A stretch of DNA of 64,000 nt from Eleusine coracana subsp. coracana (GCA_032690845.1 CM064417.1:21678808-21742807); one strand, 5' to 3'; counted from the first letter of the stretch, positions 22,459-33,562 are shown. Numbers and translations are program-made. The notes: generated from the letters alone by a model not told the origin.

Positions 22459-23163
22459 TGTAAGAACCAAAGGCGTACCGAGAAAGGGTGGGGTGAATCG
22501 ATAAGCCGACCACGAATCCGAATACTTCAATGCATACAACTAGAACCTAGCAATCGTTGCAACCTAACACTTCTAGGAGGCCAAGACCCTACACATGCTA
22601 GTGTTCATGATGAAAGCAAGCACGGAAGAAAAACACACTAGCCTATGCAAGCTACAATTCAACCTAGTTACTAGAGCATACAACTGCGGAATAGTAAAGA
22701 GGGGTCAAGGAATGCTTATAATTTTGTACCAAGGTCTCGGAAGGATAGCGCCTTCCCCAACTCCTCTTTGGACCACTCCTGCCAAAGTTCCGGTCCCTCC
22801 TGCCACAATTCTGGAGTTCACGCCCATGAGCCCACAATCACTCCCGGAGTGAAGATACGGTGTGCATCACTGCTGCCACCAAGGCATAAGCTCGCCTCCC
22901 TCGAGAACTTGTCAGACTCCCTGAGCCGACACAGACGCTCACTAGCAATGCCCCTTTCACCGGCGGGCTCAAACCTGGTATAAATGTGTGACGGCCTTCA
23001 CAATAGGCTCGGTCACCGATACCAAACCGGTCTAGGTCTCCTCATAGACCAAGAGTAACAACTTAGATCACACCCTCAAGGACACCCTACCCTTAGATTT
23101 GCATCAATGGTCAAGTTACTCTCACTAGCACTCTCAAGATATGGAATATGTCCTCCTAGTGCT
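22459..23163 (-). repeat. 5' LTR of element S, proximal piece (R/U5 side)
   Basis: Begins on plus with TGTAAGAACC next to the PBS and runs to the insertion point of CRM1 at 23163. The target sequence GTGCT (23159-23163) is duplicated at 44925-44929, where the LTR continues. No coding content. Confidence 0.8.
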
Positions 23164-24087
23164 TGATGAGGACATCACTCCTACGGATACAAACAACACT
23201 CCTCCAACACTGGACTTGCAAGGTCCAATGACTAGAGCTCGTGCAAGACGACTAAATTTAGAGGTGAGCTCGTTCCTACGTTTTTTGCTATATGTTACTT
23301 TTGAGAATGATTTGCTACCTAATGATTATTTTATGATTAGTAACCATAGAGAGGACCAGGAGGTGATGGGAGAAGGACTTGGGAACATTGAGGACCAGCA
23401 AGGGCTTGGAAGCCAAGGTGGAGGCCCAATCAAAACGGACTTCGAGTCTGTTTCGGGGCCCAGGACTAGTATGCACTAAAATGGACGCCCAGGATGTATA
23501 CGGACTCGGATTTGGACGTTCTACCTATGCACGGAAAGCTAAGGAGAAGACCTTTCCAATGCTGCTGGCCTCATGTCAAAATTAATCTGGAGTTATCAGA
23601 AATCGTCGAAACAAAAGAGGGTCCAGAATCTGTGTTGGTGCTGCATCACCTGTTATTGGCCTTTGGGCTTTGTATCCAGTTGAGCCCAATGAGGGTCGCG
23701 TCCAGAGGGTCTTGCATGACACTAGGATCTTCATATACAGCCACCACCATACCATTAGGGTTCGGCTTTTGCTTAGATTAATTCTGTTCATATACAGTGT
23801 CGCCGTTCATCGGTTTGTGAGACCCCAACTTCGTGAGCTTAATCATTCATCTGCAATTGTGTTGCATTCTTCTTTGTCCTTGCTTGTATTCTTAATTTGC
23901 AGGCAAGGATTAGCCTTCTCAGCGAGGTCAATCGTTCTTAGATCGTTGATAACTAGAGGAGACATTGTGCTATGATTGCGGGGATCTGAACGAGTTGTTT
24001 AGAAGCCAGATCGATTTGTGTTACGCCTCCATCCAAATCAAGATTTACCAGAACCTTTTAGAAGATCGGGAACCATTATTCACATCA
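23164..24087 (+). repeat. 5' LTR of CRM1 (924 bp)
   Basis: TGATGAGGACATCA start and TTCACATCA end (TGATG/CATCA inverted ends). Codes in its first 300 bp for the CRM pol C-terminus (TRARARRLNLEV). A TATA-like TTCATATACAG lies at about 23730. Confidence 0.85.
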
Positions 24088-24100
24088 AGTGGTAATCAGA

Positions 24101-25022
24101 TGATGAGAACATCACTCCTATGGATACACACAACACTCCTCCAATTCTAGACTTGCAAGGTCCAATGACTAAAGCTCGTCCACGACGACTAAATTTAGAG
24201 GTGAGCTCGTTCCTATGTTCTTGGATATATGTTACTTTTGAGAATGGTTTGCTACCTAATAATTATTTAATGATTAGAAACCATGGATAGGACTAGGAGA
24301 TGATGGGAGAAGGAGTTGGGAACATGGAGGACCAGCAAGGGCTTGTAAGCCAAAGTGGAGGCCCAATCAAAACCGATTTCGAGTCTGTTTCGGGGCCCAG
24401 GACCAGTCTGCACTAAAACAGTCGCCTAGGACACATACAAACTCGGATTTGCACGTTCTACATATGCACGAAAAGATAAGGAGAAGACCTTTCCAATGCC
24501 ACCAGCCTCATGTGAAAATTCATCCGAAGTCATCAGGAATCATCAAAACAATAGAGAGTCCAGAATCTGTGTCGATGTTGCATCGCCTATTTTTGGCTTT
24601 GGGCTTTGTATCTAGTTGAGCCCAATTAACGGCGCGTCCAGAGGGTCTTGCACGACCCTAGGGTCTTTATATATAGACGCTGCCGCACCATTAGAGTTCG
24701 GGTTTTTCTTAGATCAATTCTGTTCATAAACAGTGTCACCGTTCATCGGTTTGTGAGACCCCAACTTCGAGAGTTTAATCATACATCTGCAATTGTGTTG
24801 CATTCTTTGTTGTTCTTGCTTGTGTTCTTGATTCGTAGGCAGGGATTAGCCTTCTTGGCAATGTCAATCGTCTTTGGACGGTTGATAACCAGAGGAGACG
24901 TCGTGTTGCGATTGCGGGGTTTAGAACGTGTTGTTCTGAAGCCAGATCGATTTGTGTGTCGCCTCTGACCAAATCAACATACCAAGAACCTTTCGGAAGA
25001 TCGGGAACCCTTGTTCACATCA
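24101..25022 (+). repeat. 5' LTR of CRM2 (922 bp)
   Basis: Starts TGATGAGAACATCA and ends TTCACATCA. A TATA-like element (CTTTATATATAG) lies at about 24664. Belongs to the subfamily with GAGAGTTTAATCATACATC. Confidence 0.85.
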
Positions 25023-26070
25023 AGTGGTAATAAGAGCTTTAGGTGCACCGTCAGGTTCGCACTACCCTTTAGTTTTGTTTTCGTGTTCTTCCTATCGTTC
25101 ACAGAAAAGCCAAAAAATAATTTCCCCCGTCCATAACCACGTGTTTATTGCAACCCTAGCCGCCATCCCTTCGACCACCCTCGGTTTTGTCGGCTTTGTG
25201 TGCTAGGGTTGATTGATCAACACGCCCACCCTAATCCCACCCTAAACCCACCCTCAACACCTCGGACCAATTTTCATAAATTCCACTTTCCGCTGCATCC
25301 ACCTTGCCAAAAAAATTCCTACCCGACCCCAAGCCCGACTCGGGTTTCACTTAAACCCCCGGGTTCTTCATAACCGATTCCGACACCCCTTCGGTAAAAC
25401 AGCCATAACTTTTCGCTCGGTTGTCTGTTTTGGCTGAAATTTTTACAGGAGAATCTTGACAAAAAATTCAAAAAAAATTGGGAAGATAAAGAAAAAATTC
25501 ATTCAAGTTGAAACCTGACGTTTTCTGAAACTTCAAGATTTTCTGTAGGCCACGTCCTAGCTCTGTTTGAACTGAAATTTTTTGTGGTTTCTCCCCCATT
25601 GCTAGTGAGTTGGAAAAAATATCAAAAAAATAAAATGAAATAAAGAAATTTGGGATTCCTACTAGTGCTCCATCTAGCCCCTCAGGAATTTCTGAGTTTG
25701 GCTGTTTTACACTTAGCCCCTGTTATCGACTGTGTGCCTTGGTCTCCTTGTTTCTTCTTTGCTATCGCTACTGTTCTAGGATATAGTTAGACCAACAACT
25801 AGGGACAAGTTACTTGGGCACTTATTCAGCTTTACTATCTGTTTTTGATTTGTGTGCCACTCACATATATATATTTGGCCTTCCTAGCTCTACAAACTTC
25901 TTCTTGACAGCACATAGGTTATTTTGTAACCCTTGCAATCGTGGAACACACCTCCCTAGTATCCTTCGCTTTATTGTTTTTAGAACTTTGTAAGAGCTTG
26001 CAAGAAGCTTCATTTTGCTGTGTTGAGAGGCACCACTTCTTAGTAGTTTTGTAGGGATAACCTTCACTTT
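25023..26070 (+). other. PBS and untranslated leader of CRM2
   Basis: TGGTAATAAGAGC (25025-25037) is the PBS, an initiator-Met-tRNA complement with one extra A (TGGTA-A) and one substitution; CRM1 has the same extra A, so it is a family trait. The leader of about 1 kb is rich in CCCACCC-type pyrimidine blocks (25220-25370) and has no long ORF. It lacks about 90 bp that CRM1's leader retains (around 31855-31960). Confidence 0.7.
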
Positions 26071-27597
26071 TTGTTTCCTGTTTTAATGTTTCTGATGTCA
26101 GGAAGCGATAGAGAGGGTGCTTCGCCCTCAAAATTTGATGAGTGCGTGAGCCAAAGTGAGCTACAGAAGGCTTTGCAGGCGGTTCAGAGTGATTTGGCAG
26201 AGACGATCACCAGGGCCGTCACCGACGCCGTCACCAAGCTTTACCTGGGAGAAAGCATTGAGCGCTTGGATAAGAGAGTCTCTAAGTTAACTGATCAGGT
26301 TGTCGAATTGGAGACCGCTCACAAGACCATCAACACCAATACCAACAACAACACCAACACCAACACCAACACCAACAACGACGTTGAAGACGATCATGAT
26401 GAAGCAACGGTGTATAAGGCTGATGGCACCGTCGATAGGTCAGCTACAAGGACCGCAAGGTTACGACGTCGTTTGCAACATAACCCTCAAGGTATGGGTG
26501 GTTTCCACAACCACAACCGTCGCACACAAGGTAACCATGCTCCAGATGACCCGTATGCTAAAATTAAGTTTTCAATTCCTTTGTTTTTGGGTCAGTACGA
26601 TGGTGATGCTTACCTTAATTGGGAAATGACGATAGAACAAAAATTTAATGCCCACCTTGTTCCTGAACAACATAGAGTTAGACAAGCCACTAGTGAGTTT
26701 AAGGACTTTGCTATTGTTTGGTGGAGTGGTCTAGCTACTGAAACTGATTTGCCTACTACTTGGGAAGAACTTAAGGAAGAAATGCGTGATCGTTTTGTTC
26801 CTCCTTCTTTTTATAGAGAAATTTGTAATAAACTGCAACATTTAGATCAAGGAGATAAAACTATTCATGAGTATTTTAGTGAGCTTCAGAAGGGTTTGAT
26901 TCGTTGTGCTGTGGTTGAAAAAGTAGAGGATCAGATTTGCCGCTTTTATTCTGGTTTGAGAAAAGAAGTTCAGGACATCCTTGATTATAAAGAATTTTAT
27001 ACCCTCAACCAGTGTTTCCAGTATGCTATGCTTTCAGAGAAAGAATCACAGGGACTTTTCCAGGCTTTTGAGGAGTACAACAAGTCCAGGAATTTCTACC
27101 CACCACGGCCAACGGGGACTTTGGGGCTGCCCAAGCCATCTTTCCGGCCGCCCCCACCAGCTAGTGTTGTTTCTGCAGCACCAAGATCTGCCCCTGCCCC
27201 TTCTACGTGCTCAGGTAAAAATTCTGTGCAGGTACCGGCTAGTAGTGCCTCCTCTGTTGCTTCGACGGGATGCACTACAGGGATTCAGTGCCACTGCTGC
27301 CATGGTCTTGGCCATGTGCAGAAAGATTGTCCAAGTAGGCGGGCATATGTGGCGACAGATGATGGCGGTTACATGACCACCTCCGATGTGGAGGATGAGG
27401 AGGAGGATGTCGCTGCCACCAGCGGTGACCTCGTCCTTGGAGGCGGAGATACCACGGGCTACATGAATATTATTGTGCAGCGTGTGCTTAGCACACAAAT
27501 CCAGCAGCCTGAGATGATGCAGCGACATAACTTGTTCCAGATTTTCTTCATCATCAAGAACCGTCGAGCACGTGTCATCATTGATGGAGGAAGCTAG
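26071..27597 (+). CDS. gag-pol: CRM2 gag and start of protease (508 codons)
   Basis: The frame opens at 26071 without an ATG; real starts are ATG 26086 or, more likely, 26095 (MSGSDREGASPSKF). Order: a coiled coil (about residues 25-90), an Asn/Thr-rich linker, the retrotrans_gag capsid domain (about 165-330; FLGQYDGDAYLNWE, VWWSGL, MRDRFVPPSFYREI), a Pro/Ser/Ala linker, a CCHC knuckle (CHCCHGLGHVQKDC, about 408-421), an acidic DVEDEEED segment, and the protease up to VIIDGGS. A TAG at 27595-27597 stands where CRM1 has the Cys of GGSCNN, so protease and downstream pol are cut off. In the CRM clade the protease motif is D-G-G-S rather than D-S/T-G. Confidence 0.85.
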   Translation: MFPVLMFLMSGSDREGASPSKFDECVSQSELQKALQAVQSDLAETITRAVTDAVTKLYLGESIERLDKRVSKLTDQVVELETAHKTINTNTNNNTNTNTNTNNDVEDDHDEATVYKADGTVDRSATRTARLRRRLQHNPQGMGGFHNHNRRTQGNHAPDDPYAKIKFSIPLFLGQYDGDAYLNWEMTIEQKFNAHLVPEQHRVRQATSEFKDFAIVWWSGLATETDLPTTWEELKEEMRDRFVPPSFYREICNKLQHLDQGDKTIHEYFSELQKGLIRCAVVEKVEDQICRFYSGLRKEVQDILDYKEFYTLNQCFQYAMLSEKESQGLFQAFEEYNKSRNFYPPRPTGTLGLPKPSFRPPPPASVVSAAPRSAPAPSTCSGKNSVQVPASSASSVASTGCTTGIQCHCCHGLGHVQKDCPSRRAYVATDDGGYMTTSDVEDEEEDVAATSGDLVLGGGDTTGYMNIIVQRVLSTQIQQPEMMQRHNLFQIFFIIKNRRARVIIDGGS

Positions 27598-30500
27598 AAC
27601 AATTTGGTGAGTTCTGATGTGGTTAAGAAGCTTGATTTGACCACATGCCCACATCCACATTCATACTACATTCAGTGGTTAAATGACTCTGGAAAAGCTA
27701 AGGTAATCCAAACTTGCAGAGTTCCTTTTTCCATTGGTTCCTATGTGGATTCTGTTGATTGTGATGTTGTACCCATGCAAGCTTGTTCACTTTTATTGGT
27801 AGACCTTGGGAATTTGATAATGATGTTGTACACCATGGTAAAAGTAATAAGTACACTTTTATGCATAAAGGAACTAAAATTACTTTCTTACCAATGACCC
27901 CTGCTGAAATTGTACAAGTTGATTTAGAACGAGCTGCTAGTTTGAAAAATAAAGGCCCTGAAATTCAGGAATCTGTTAATTCTGATTCTACACCAAGTAA
28001 TGTTAATGATTCTTCAAGTTCTAAGGGTGCTGAAATTAAATTACAAGGTCGTTCATGTCTTACCACAAAATCTGAGCTTGCTGAAATTTCTGCTGATGAT
28101 ATTTGCTATGCTTTGATATGCAAACAAGCCTTGTTTTCGCTTGGTGATATTGCTTCTAGTGCTTTGCCTCCTGCTGTCACTAACCTTTTACAGGAGTATG
28201 AGGATGTTTTCCTAGCTGAGATACCCCCGGGATTACCACCTTTGAGAGGGATTGAGCATCAAATTGATTTGATTCCTGGTGCTACTTTACCAAACCGTGC
28301 TGCTTATAGGACCAACCCTGAGGAGACTAAGGAGATACAACGACAAGTCCAAGACCTTTTGGATCGTGGGTATGTTCGTCAATCACTTAGTCCTTGTGTT
28401 GTTCTTGTACTTCTGGTTCCTAAGAAAGATGGTTCTTGGCGTATGTGTGTAGATTGTAGAGCCATTAATAACATTACTATTAGGTATCGTCATCCTATTC
28501 CTAGGCTAGATGACATGCTTGATGAGTTATGTGGTGCTATAATTTTCACTAAAATTGATTTGCGTAGTGGCTACCATTAAATTAGAATGAAACTTGGAGA
28601 TGAATGGAAAACATCTTTCAAAACCAAATTCGGGTTGTATGATTGGTTAGTAATGCCTTTTGGGTTAACTAATGCACCTAGTACTTTCATGCGTTTGATG
28701 AATGAGGTTTTAAGACCTTTTATTGGCAAATTTGTGGTTGTTTACTTTGATAATATCTTGATTTATAGCAAATCCATGGATGATCATATGATTCATTTGC
28801 GTGCTATTTTTGATGCTTTCCGAGTTGCATGTTTATTTGGTAACCTTGAGAAGTGCACCTTTTGCACGGATCGAGTCTCTTTTCTTGGCTATGTTGTGAC
28901 TCCAGAGGGAATTGAGGTGGATGAGGCAAAGATTGAAGCCATAAAGAGCTGGCCTGTACCAAAAACTATCACACAGGTGAGGAGTTTTCTTGGTCTTGCA
29001 GGTTTCTACCGCCGCTTTGTCAAAGATTTCAGCACCATTGCTGCACCATTGCATGAGTTGACAAAGAAGGGCGTTGACTTCCATTTTGGTAAGGTACATC
29101 ATGAGTCTTTTGATGCTTTGAAGGACAAACTTACACATGCACCATTGCTGCAATTACCCAATTTTGATAAGACTTTTGAGCTTGAATGTGATGCTAGTGG
29201 TATAAGCATTGGTGGTGTTTTGATGCAAGATTGTAAACCTGTTGCATACTTTAGCGAAAAAATTACTGGGCCTGTTTTGAATTACTCCACTTGTGATAAC
29301 GAATTATATGCTCTTGTATGTTTCTTAGAGACGTGGCATCATTATTTGTTGCCCAAAGAATTTGTTATTCATTCTGATCATGAATCGCTTAAGTATATTC
29401 GCTCACAATGCAATTTGAACCGTAGACATGCTAAATGGGTTGAGTTTATTGAGTCTTTTCTTTATATTATTAAACATAAAAAAGGGAAGGATAATGTAAT
29501 TGCTGATGCTATATCTAGGCGCTATACTTTGTTGTCTCAACTTCATTATAGAATTTTTGGACTTGAGGCAATTGAAGAACAATATGCTAATGATGCTGAT
29601 TTTAAGGATGTAATGCTGCAATGTAAAGAAGGTCGTGCTTGGAACAAATTTGTGTTGAATGATGGATTCTTGTTTAGAGCTAACCGCCTATGCATTCCAG
29701 TTGGTTCCGTTTGTCTTTTGTGGTTGCAGGAGGCGCATGGAGGTGGATTGATGGGTCATTTTGGTGCTAAGAAGACAGAGGATATTTTGGCCAAACACTT
29801 CTTTTGGCCAAGGATGAGGAAAGATGTTGAGCGTTTTGTTGCTCGCTGCACTACATGTCAAAAAGCTAAGTCTCCATTGAATCCACATGGTTTACACATG
29901 CCACTTTCTGTTCCTTCTATTTCTTGGGCGGATATTTCTATGGACTTTGTTTTAGGACTGCTTAGGACTAAGAGGGGGAGCGATAGCATTTTTGTTGTTG
30001 TGGATCATTTTTTCAAGATGGCACACTTTATACCATGTCATAAAACTGATGATGCTAGTTATATTGCTGACCTTTTTTTCAAAGAAATTATACGTTTGCA
30101 TGGTATGCCTTGTACTATATGTTTCAGATCGTGATGCAAAATTCTTGAGTCATTTTTGGCGCACGCTTTGGAATAAGTTGGGTACAAAGTCGCTATTTTC
30201 TACAACTTGTCATCCACAAACTGATGGACAAACTGAGGTTGTGAACCGCACTTTGGGTACTATGTTGCGAGCTATTTTGAAGAAAAATTTGAAGCAATGG
30301 GAAGAATGCTTGCCTCATGTTGAGTTTGCTTATAATCGGGCAACACATTCTACTAGCAAGGTAAGTCCATTCAAGGTAGTGTATGGTTTTGATCCCGGTA
30401 CTCCACTTGATATACTTCCTCTACCTATTAATGAGAGAGTTCATGTTGATGCTAAGGAGCGTGCTGAATTTATTTTGCAAATGCATGAGACCACTAAACT

Positions 30501-31068
30501 TAGCATTAAAAAGATGAATGAAAAGTATAAAATTGCTGGTAGTAAAGGTAGAAAGGAAGTAAAGCTTGATGTAGGAGATTTAGTGTGGTTACATTTAAGG
30601 AAGGATAGATTTCCAGAATTGAGAAAGTCTAAACTAATACCTAGAGCTGATGGCCCATTCAAAATAATGGGGAAGATTAATGATAATGCAAACAAACTTG
30701 AGTTGCCTCTCGAGTTCGGGGTTAGTCCTACTTTTAACATTTCAGATTTGAAACCATACTTGGGAGAAGAGGATGAGCTTGAGTCGAGGACGACTCCACT
30801 TCAAGAGGGGAAGGATGGTGAGGACATCACTCCTATGGATACATACAACACTCCTCCAATTCTGGACTTGCAAGGTCCAATGACTAGAGCACGTGCACGA
30901 CGCCTAAATTTAGAGGTGAGCTCGTTCCTACGTTCTTTGCTATATGTTACTTTTGAGAATGGTTTGCTACCTAATGATTATTTTATGATTACAAACCATG
31001 GAGAGGACCAGGAGATTATGGGAGAAGGAGTTGGGAACATGGAGGACCAACAAAGGCTTGGAAGCTAA
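27598..31068 (+). pseudogene. pol: CRM2 protease-RT-RNase H-integrase, damaged
   Basis: Lesions: a one-base loss near 27800 (frame moves from LLLVD to GRPWEFDND); CAA to TAA at 28578-28580 after SGYH; a one-base gain near 30113 in the integrase (STIVSDRD expected). RT runs from about 28350 to 28960, with catalytic box YFDN at 28743-28754 where CRM1 keeps YFDD. RNase H (about 29160-29520, FELECDASGISIGGVL), the zinc-binding H-H-C-C (about 29740-29870, CTTCQKAK) and the core (SMDFVLGL, SDRDAKFLSHFW, TDGQTEVVNRTL) follow. The C-terminal CR-like region ends at 31068, 253 bp inside the 3' LTR. Gypsy order RT-RH-INT confirms Ty3/gypsy. Confidence 0.85.
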
Positions 31069-31738
31069 AGTGGAGGCCCAATCAAAACCGACTTCAAGTC
31101 TGTTTCGAGGCCCAGGACCAGTCTGCACTAAAACAGTCGCCTAGGATGCATATGAACTTATATTTGAACGTTCTACATATGCGCGGAAAGATACAGAGAA
31201 TACCTTTCCAATGCCACCAGCTTCATGTTAAAATTCATCCGGACTCGTCAGGAATCGTCAAAACAAGAGAGAGTCCAGAATCTGTGTCGGTGCTGCATCG
31301 CCTATTTTTGGCATTTGGGCTTTGTATCTAGTTGAGCCCAATTAGGGGCACGTCCAGAGGGTCTTGCACGACCCTAGGGTCTTTATATACAGCCGCCGCC
31401 GCACCATTAGGGTTCGGGTTTTGCTTAGATCAATTGTGTTCATAAACAGTGTCGCTGTTCATCGGTTTGTGAGACCCCAACTTCGAGAGTTTAATCATAC
31501 ATCTGCAATTGTGTTGCATTCTTCGTTGTTCTTGCTTGTGTTCTTGATTTGCAGGCAGGGATTAGCCTTATTGGCGAGGTCAATCGTCTTTGGACGGTTG
31601 ATAACCAGAGGAGACGTCGTGCTGCGATTGCGGGGTTTAGAACGTGTTGTTCTGAAGCCAAATCGGTTTGTGTGTCGCCTCCGATAAAATCAACTTACCA
31701 AGAACCTTTCAGAAGATTGGGAACCCTTGTTCACATCA
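30816..31738 (+). repeat. 3' LTR of CRM2 (923 bp)
   Basis: Starts TGGTGAGGACATCA (ancestral TGATGAGG) after the tract AAGAGGGGAAGGA, and ends CACATCA at 31738. Followed by TSD TCAGA (31739-31743). Visibly diverged from the 5' LTR at scattered sites, so not a recent insertion. Confidence 0.85.
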
Positions 31739-31743
31739 TCAGA

Positions 31744-32162
31744 GCTTCAGGTGCACCATCTGGTTTGCACAACCCTTAAATTTTGTTTTCGTGTTCTTCT
31801 TATCGTCCACGGAAAAGCCAAAGAAAATTTCTCCCTCCCATAACCACGTGTTTAGCCTTTATATATTTCAATTTCAGAGTCCATAGTGTTGAGTTTGTGC
31901 CCTAGTTCTTGTTTAGTTGCTAGTTTAGTTTGTGTTTTTGTCATCAGTAGTGTTTCCCTTGCAACCCTAGCTGCCATCCCCTCCACCACCCTCTGTTTTG
32001 TCGGCTTTGTGTGCTAGGGTTGATTGATCAACACACCCACCCTAATCCCACCCTAAATCCACCCTCAACACCTCATACCAATTCCCACAAATTCCACTTT
32101 CCGCTGCATCCACCCCGCCGAAAAAATCCCTACCCGATTCCCTACCCGACCCCAAACCCGCT
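31744..32162 (+). other. Continuation of CRM1 PBS and leader
   Basis: GCTTCAGGTGCACC continues the CRM1 primer-binding site interrupted by CRM2. The following sequence matches the CRM2 leader (25038-25340: the ACCACGTGTTTA, GTCGGCTTTGTGTGCTAGGG and CCCACCCTAATCCC blocks). It ends at about 32162, where a diverged LTR fragment begins. Confidence 0.75.
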
Positions 32163-32452
32163 GCATCACACCCATAGATACACGCAACACTCCTCCAACT
32201 AAGACGAAAGTTCATATGCATTACCTGAATTTATAGGTGAGATCGTTTCTAATGTTTTTATTATGTAGTTTTAAGAATAGATTGCTACCTAATGAATTAA
32301 TTGTTATTAGGAACCATGGAGATGATGATGACATAGCTGGGTAGGTGATTGGAGGCATGATGGGCTAGCAAGGACGTCCAAGCCAAGGTGGAGGCCCAAT
32401 CAAAACTGACTTCGAGTCTGTTTCGGAGCCTAGGACTAGTCTGCACTAAAAC
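32163..32452 (+). repeat. Diverged CRM-family LTR fragment (5' about 290 bp of an LTR)
   Basis: Corresponds to the first about 300 bp of the CRM LTR (CAACACTCCTCCAACT, GAACCATGGAGA, GGAGGCCCAATCAAAAC, GTCTGCACTAAAAC), lacking its first about 9 bases. It is more diverged than any other copy in the window. Both edges are abrupt: CRM1 leader on the left, element B protease on the right. It probably marks a rearrangement that also removed the 5' part of element B and the start of CRM1 gag. Confidence 0.7.
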
Positions 32453-33061
32453 CCTGCAAGGTTCATCGATATTATGAAGAAGCTTTACATCAATGTCCCT
32501 TTTGTTGACGCTATCCAAGTTCCCACCTATGCCAAGTACATTAAGGACATGATGCAAAACAAGAAGTTGCTAGTTTCTGACGAGGTTGTGAAGGTCACTA
32601 AGGAACTAACGGCGGCAATCAATGATGTTGCACTGGAGAAGAAACCTGACCCTGGATCACCAAGCATCAAATGCATGATTGGAACAAGGATGTTTGATAG
32701 GTGTTTGTGCGATCTTGGAGCAAGCGTAAGTGTTATGCCCCGTCATATATTCACAAATCTCAATTTGCCTGAATTAGACCCTACGGGTATGTGTTTGGAG
32801 TTAGCCGATCAATCGGTACGCTTCCCTGATGGAATTGCTGAGGATATGCCTGTTCAAATTGGAGATCATATCATCCCTGTTGATTGTATTGTGCTTGACA
32901 TGGATAAGAGGACGAGGACCCCGTTGATCTTAGGCGGGCCCTTCTTGAGGACAACAAAGGCAAGTATTGATGTTGGGAGTGGTAAGATAAGCTTCATTTA
33001 TAAGTGGGACTCCGTACTCTTTCAAGTTTCGCCCAAAGGGAGAAGAGTGTCGTGCTATTGA
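32453..33061 (+). CDS. Aspartic protease region of element B (Athila type)
   Basis: An open frame from the breakpoint at 32453, first ATG 32474, stop at 33059-33061. It contains KLYINVPFVDAIQ and YAKYIKDMM, the conserved gag-protease linker of Athila elements. The retropepsin core follows: CLCDLGASVSVMP (catalytic Asp in D-L-G-A-S), an LADQSVRFPDGIAEDMPVQI flap-like segment, and LILGGPFLRTT. After a short SFIYKWDSVLFQV segment the frame ends where RT would normally start. It could have acted as a separate protease; more likely it is the truncated end of a non-autonomous polyprotein. Length about 196 codons from the first ATG. 5' gag is missing. Confidence 0.75.
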   Translation, partial: PARFIDIMKKLYINVPFVDAIQVPTYAKYIKDMMQNKKLLVSDEVVKVTKELTAAINDVALEKKPDPGSPSIKCMIGTRMFDRCLCDLGASVSVMPRHIFTNLNLPELDPTGMCLELADQSVRFPDGIAEDMPVQIGDHIIPVDCIVLDMDKRTRTPLILGGPFLRTTKASIDVGSGKISFIYKWDSVLFQVSPKGRRVSCY

Positions 33062-33560
33062 TGAAGTGAAGAGATACAATACACCGTGGCATCGAGGCAT
33101 CGAAAGTAATTGAAGGGGATGTATGGATAGGTCGTCCGAGCTATATGAACTTTGGAGATAAGATAACCTTGTAGTGTCGCGGCTTCACATCCCGCACCGT
33201 GACACTAAGGATTGATTGTTTGCGGGGAGGTCGAGCTCTTTGACCTCTAAATAACTAGAGCGCTCTTGGGAGGCAACCCAATGATCGGGGGATTTAGAAG
33301 TTATTTAGTGCTTATGGGAGGGCAATCCATTTCATTTAGTTAATTAGTGCTGGCCGGGAGGACAACCCGGTGTTTTTAAATTTGCTTGCTTGTGATAAAA
33401 ATAATCTCCCGAATAAAATAAAAAAAATTAGAAAAGTGTGTGCTTAATTCTTGTGTGCTCTTGTGTTGTCTGTTTATTCGTGCAATACTGTGTATATACA
33501 TACTATAGACTAACAATGCAGGAATATAAGAAAAAGACCAAAAACAGGAAGGAACAGAGC
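33062..33560 (+). other. Intergenic region of element B with GGGAGG...AACCC repeats
   Basis: Three spaced copies of a short imperfect foldback: TTGGGAGGCAACCCAATG (about 33267), GGGAGGGCAATCCA (about 33316) and GGGAGGACAACCCGG (about 33356). The same motif opens the window in element A (CCGGGAGGTTAAACCGG, 8-24). Their position between pol and the extra ORF in both elements suggests an RNA-structure or regulatory role. No ORF. Confidence 0.55.
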
Positions 33561-33562
33561 TT

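Larger units (their letters stand above)
24101..31738 (+). mobile_element. CRM2: complete CRM-type chromovirus (7638 bp) nested in the PBS of CRM1
   Basis: LTRs 24101-25022 and 30816-31738, PBS 25025-25037, leader to 26070, gag-protease 26071-27597, pol 27598-31068, PPT 30802-30815. TSD TCAGA at 24096-24100 and 31739-31743. Joining the flanks regenerates the CRM1 primer-binding site, so the insertion point is inside it. CRM assignment: single gag-pol, protease IDGGS, integrase C-terminus with ISDLKPYLG...TRARARRLN, and a pol frame running into the 3' LTR, as in CRR/CRM elements. Defective by one nonsense mutation inside pol, one at the gag-protease junction, two frameshifts and an RT active-site change. 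Confidence 0.85.

Noticed and set aside
23164..25022. Tandem LTR-LTR duplication by unequal recombination
   Set aside because: The LTRs belong to different subfamilies, and the TCAGA duplication at 31739 shows that the second is the start of a nested element.
31364..31687. Recurring frame MHDPRVFIYS... in several places (24648, 31364, 44568; minus strand at 12478, 39402, 63709)
   Set aside because: It lies in the R/U5 part of every CRM LTR; it recurs because the LTR does. It has no domain, and frames are broken differently in each copy.
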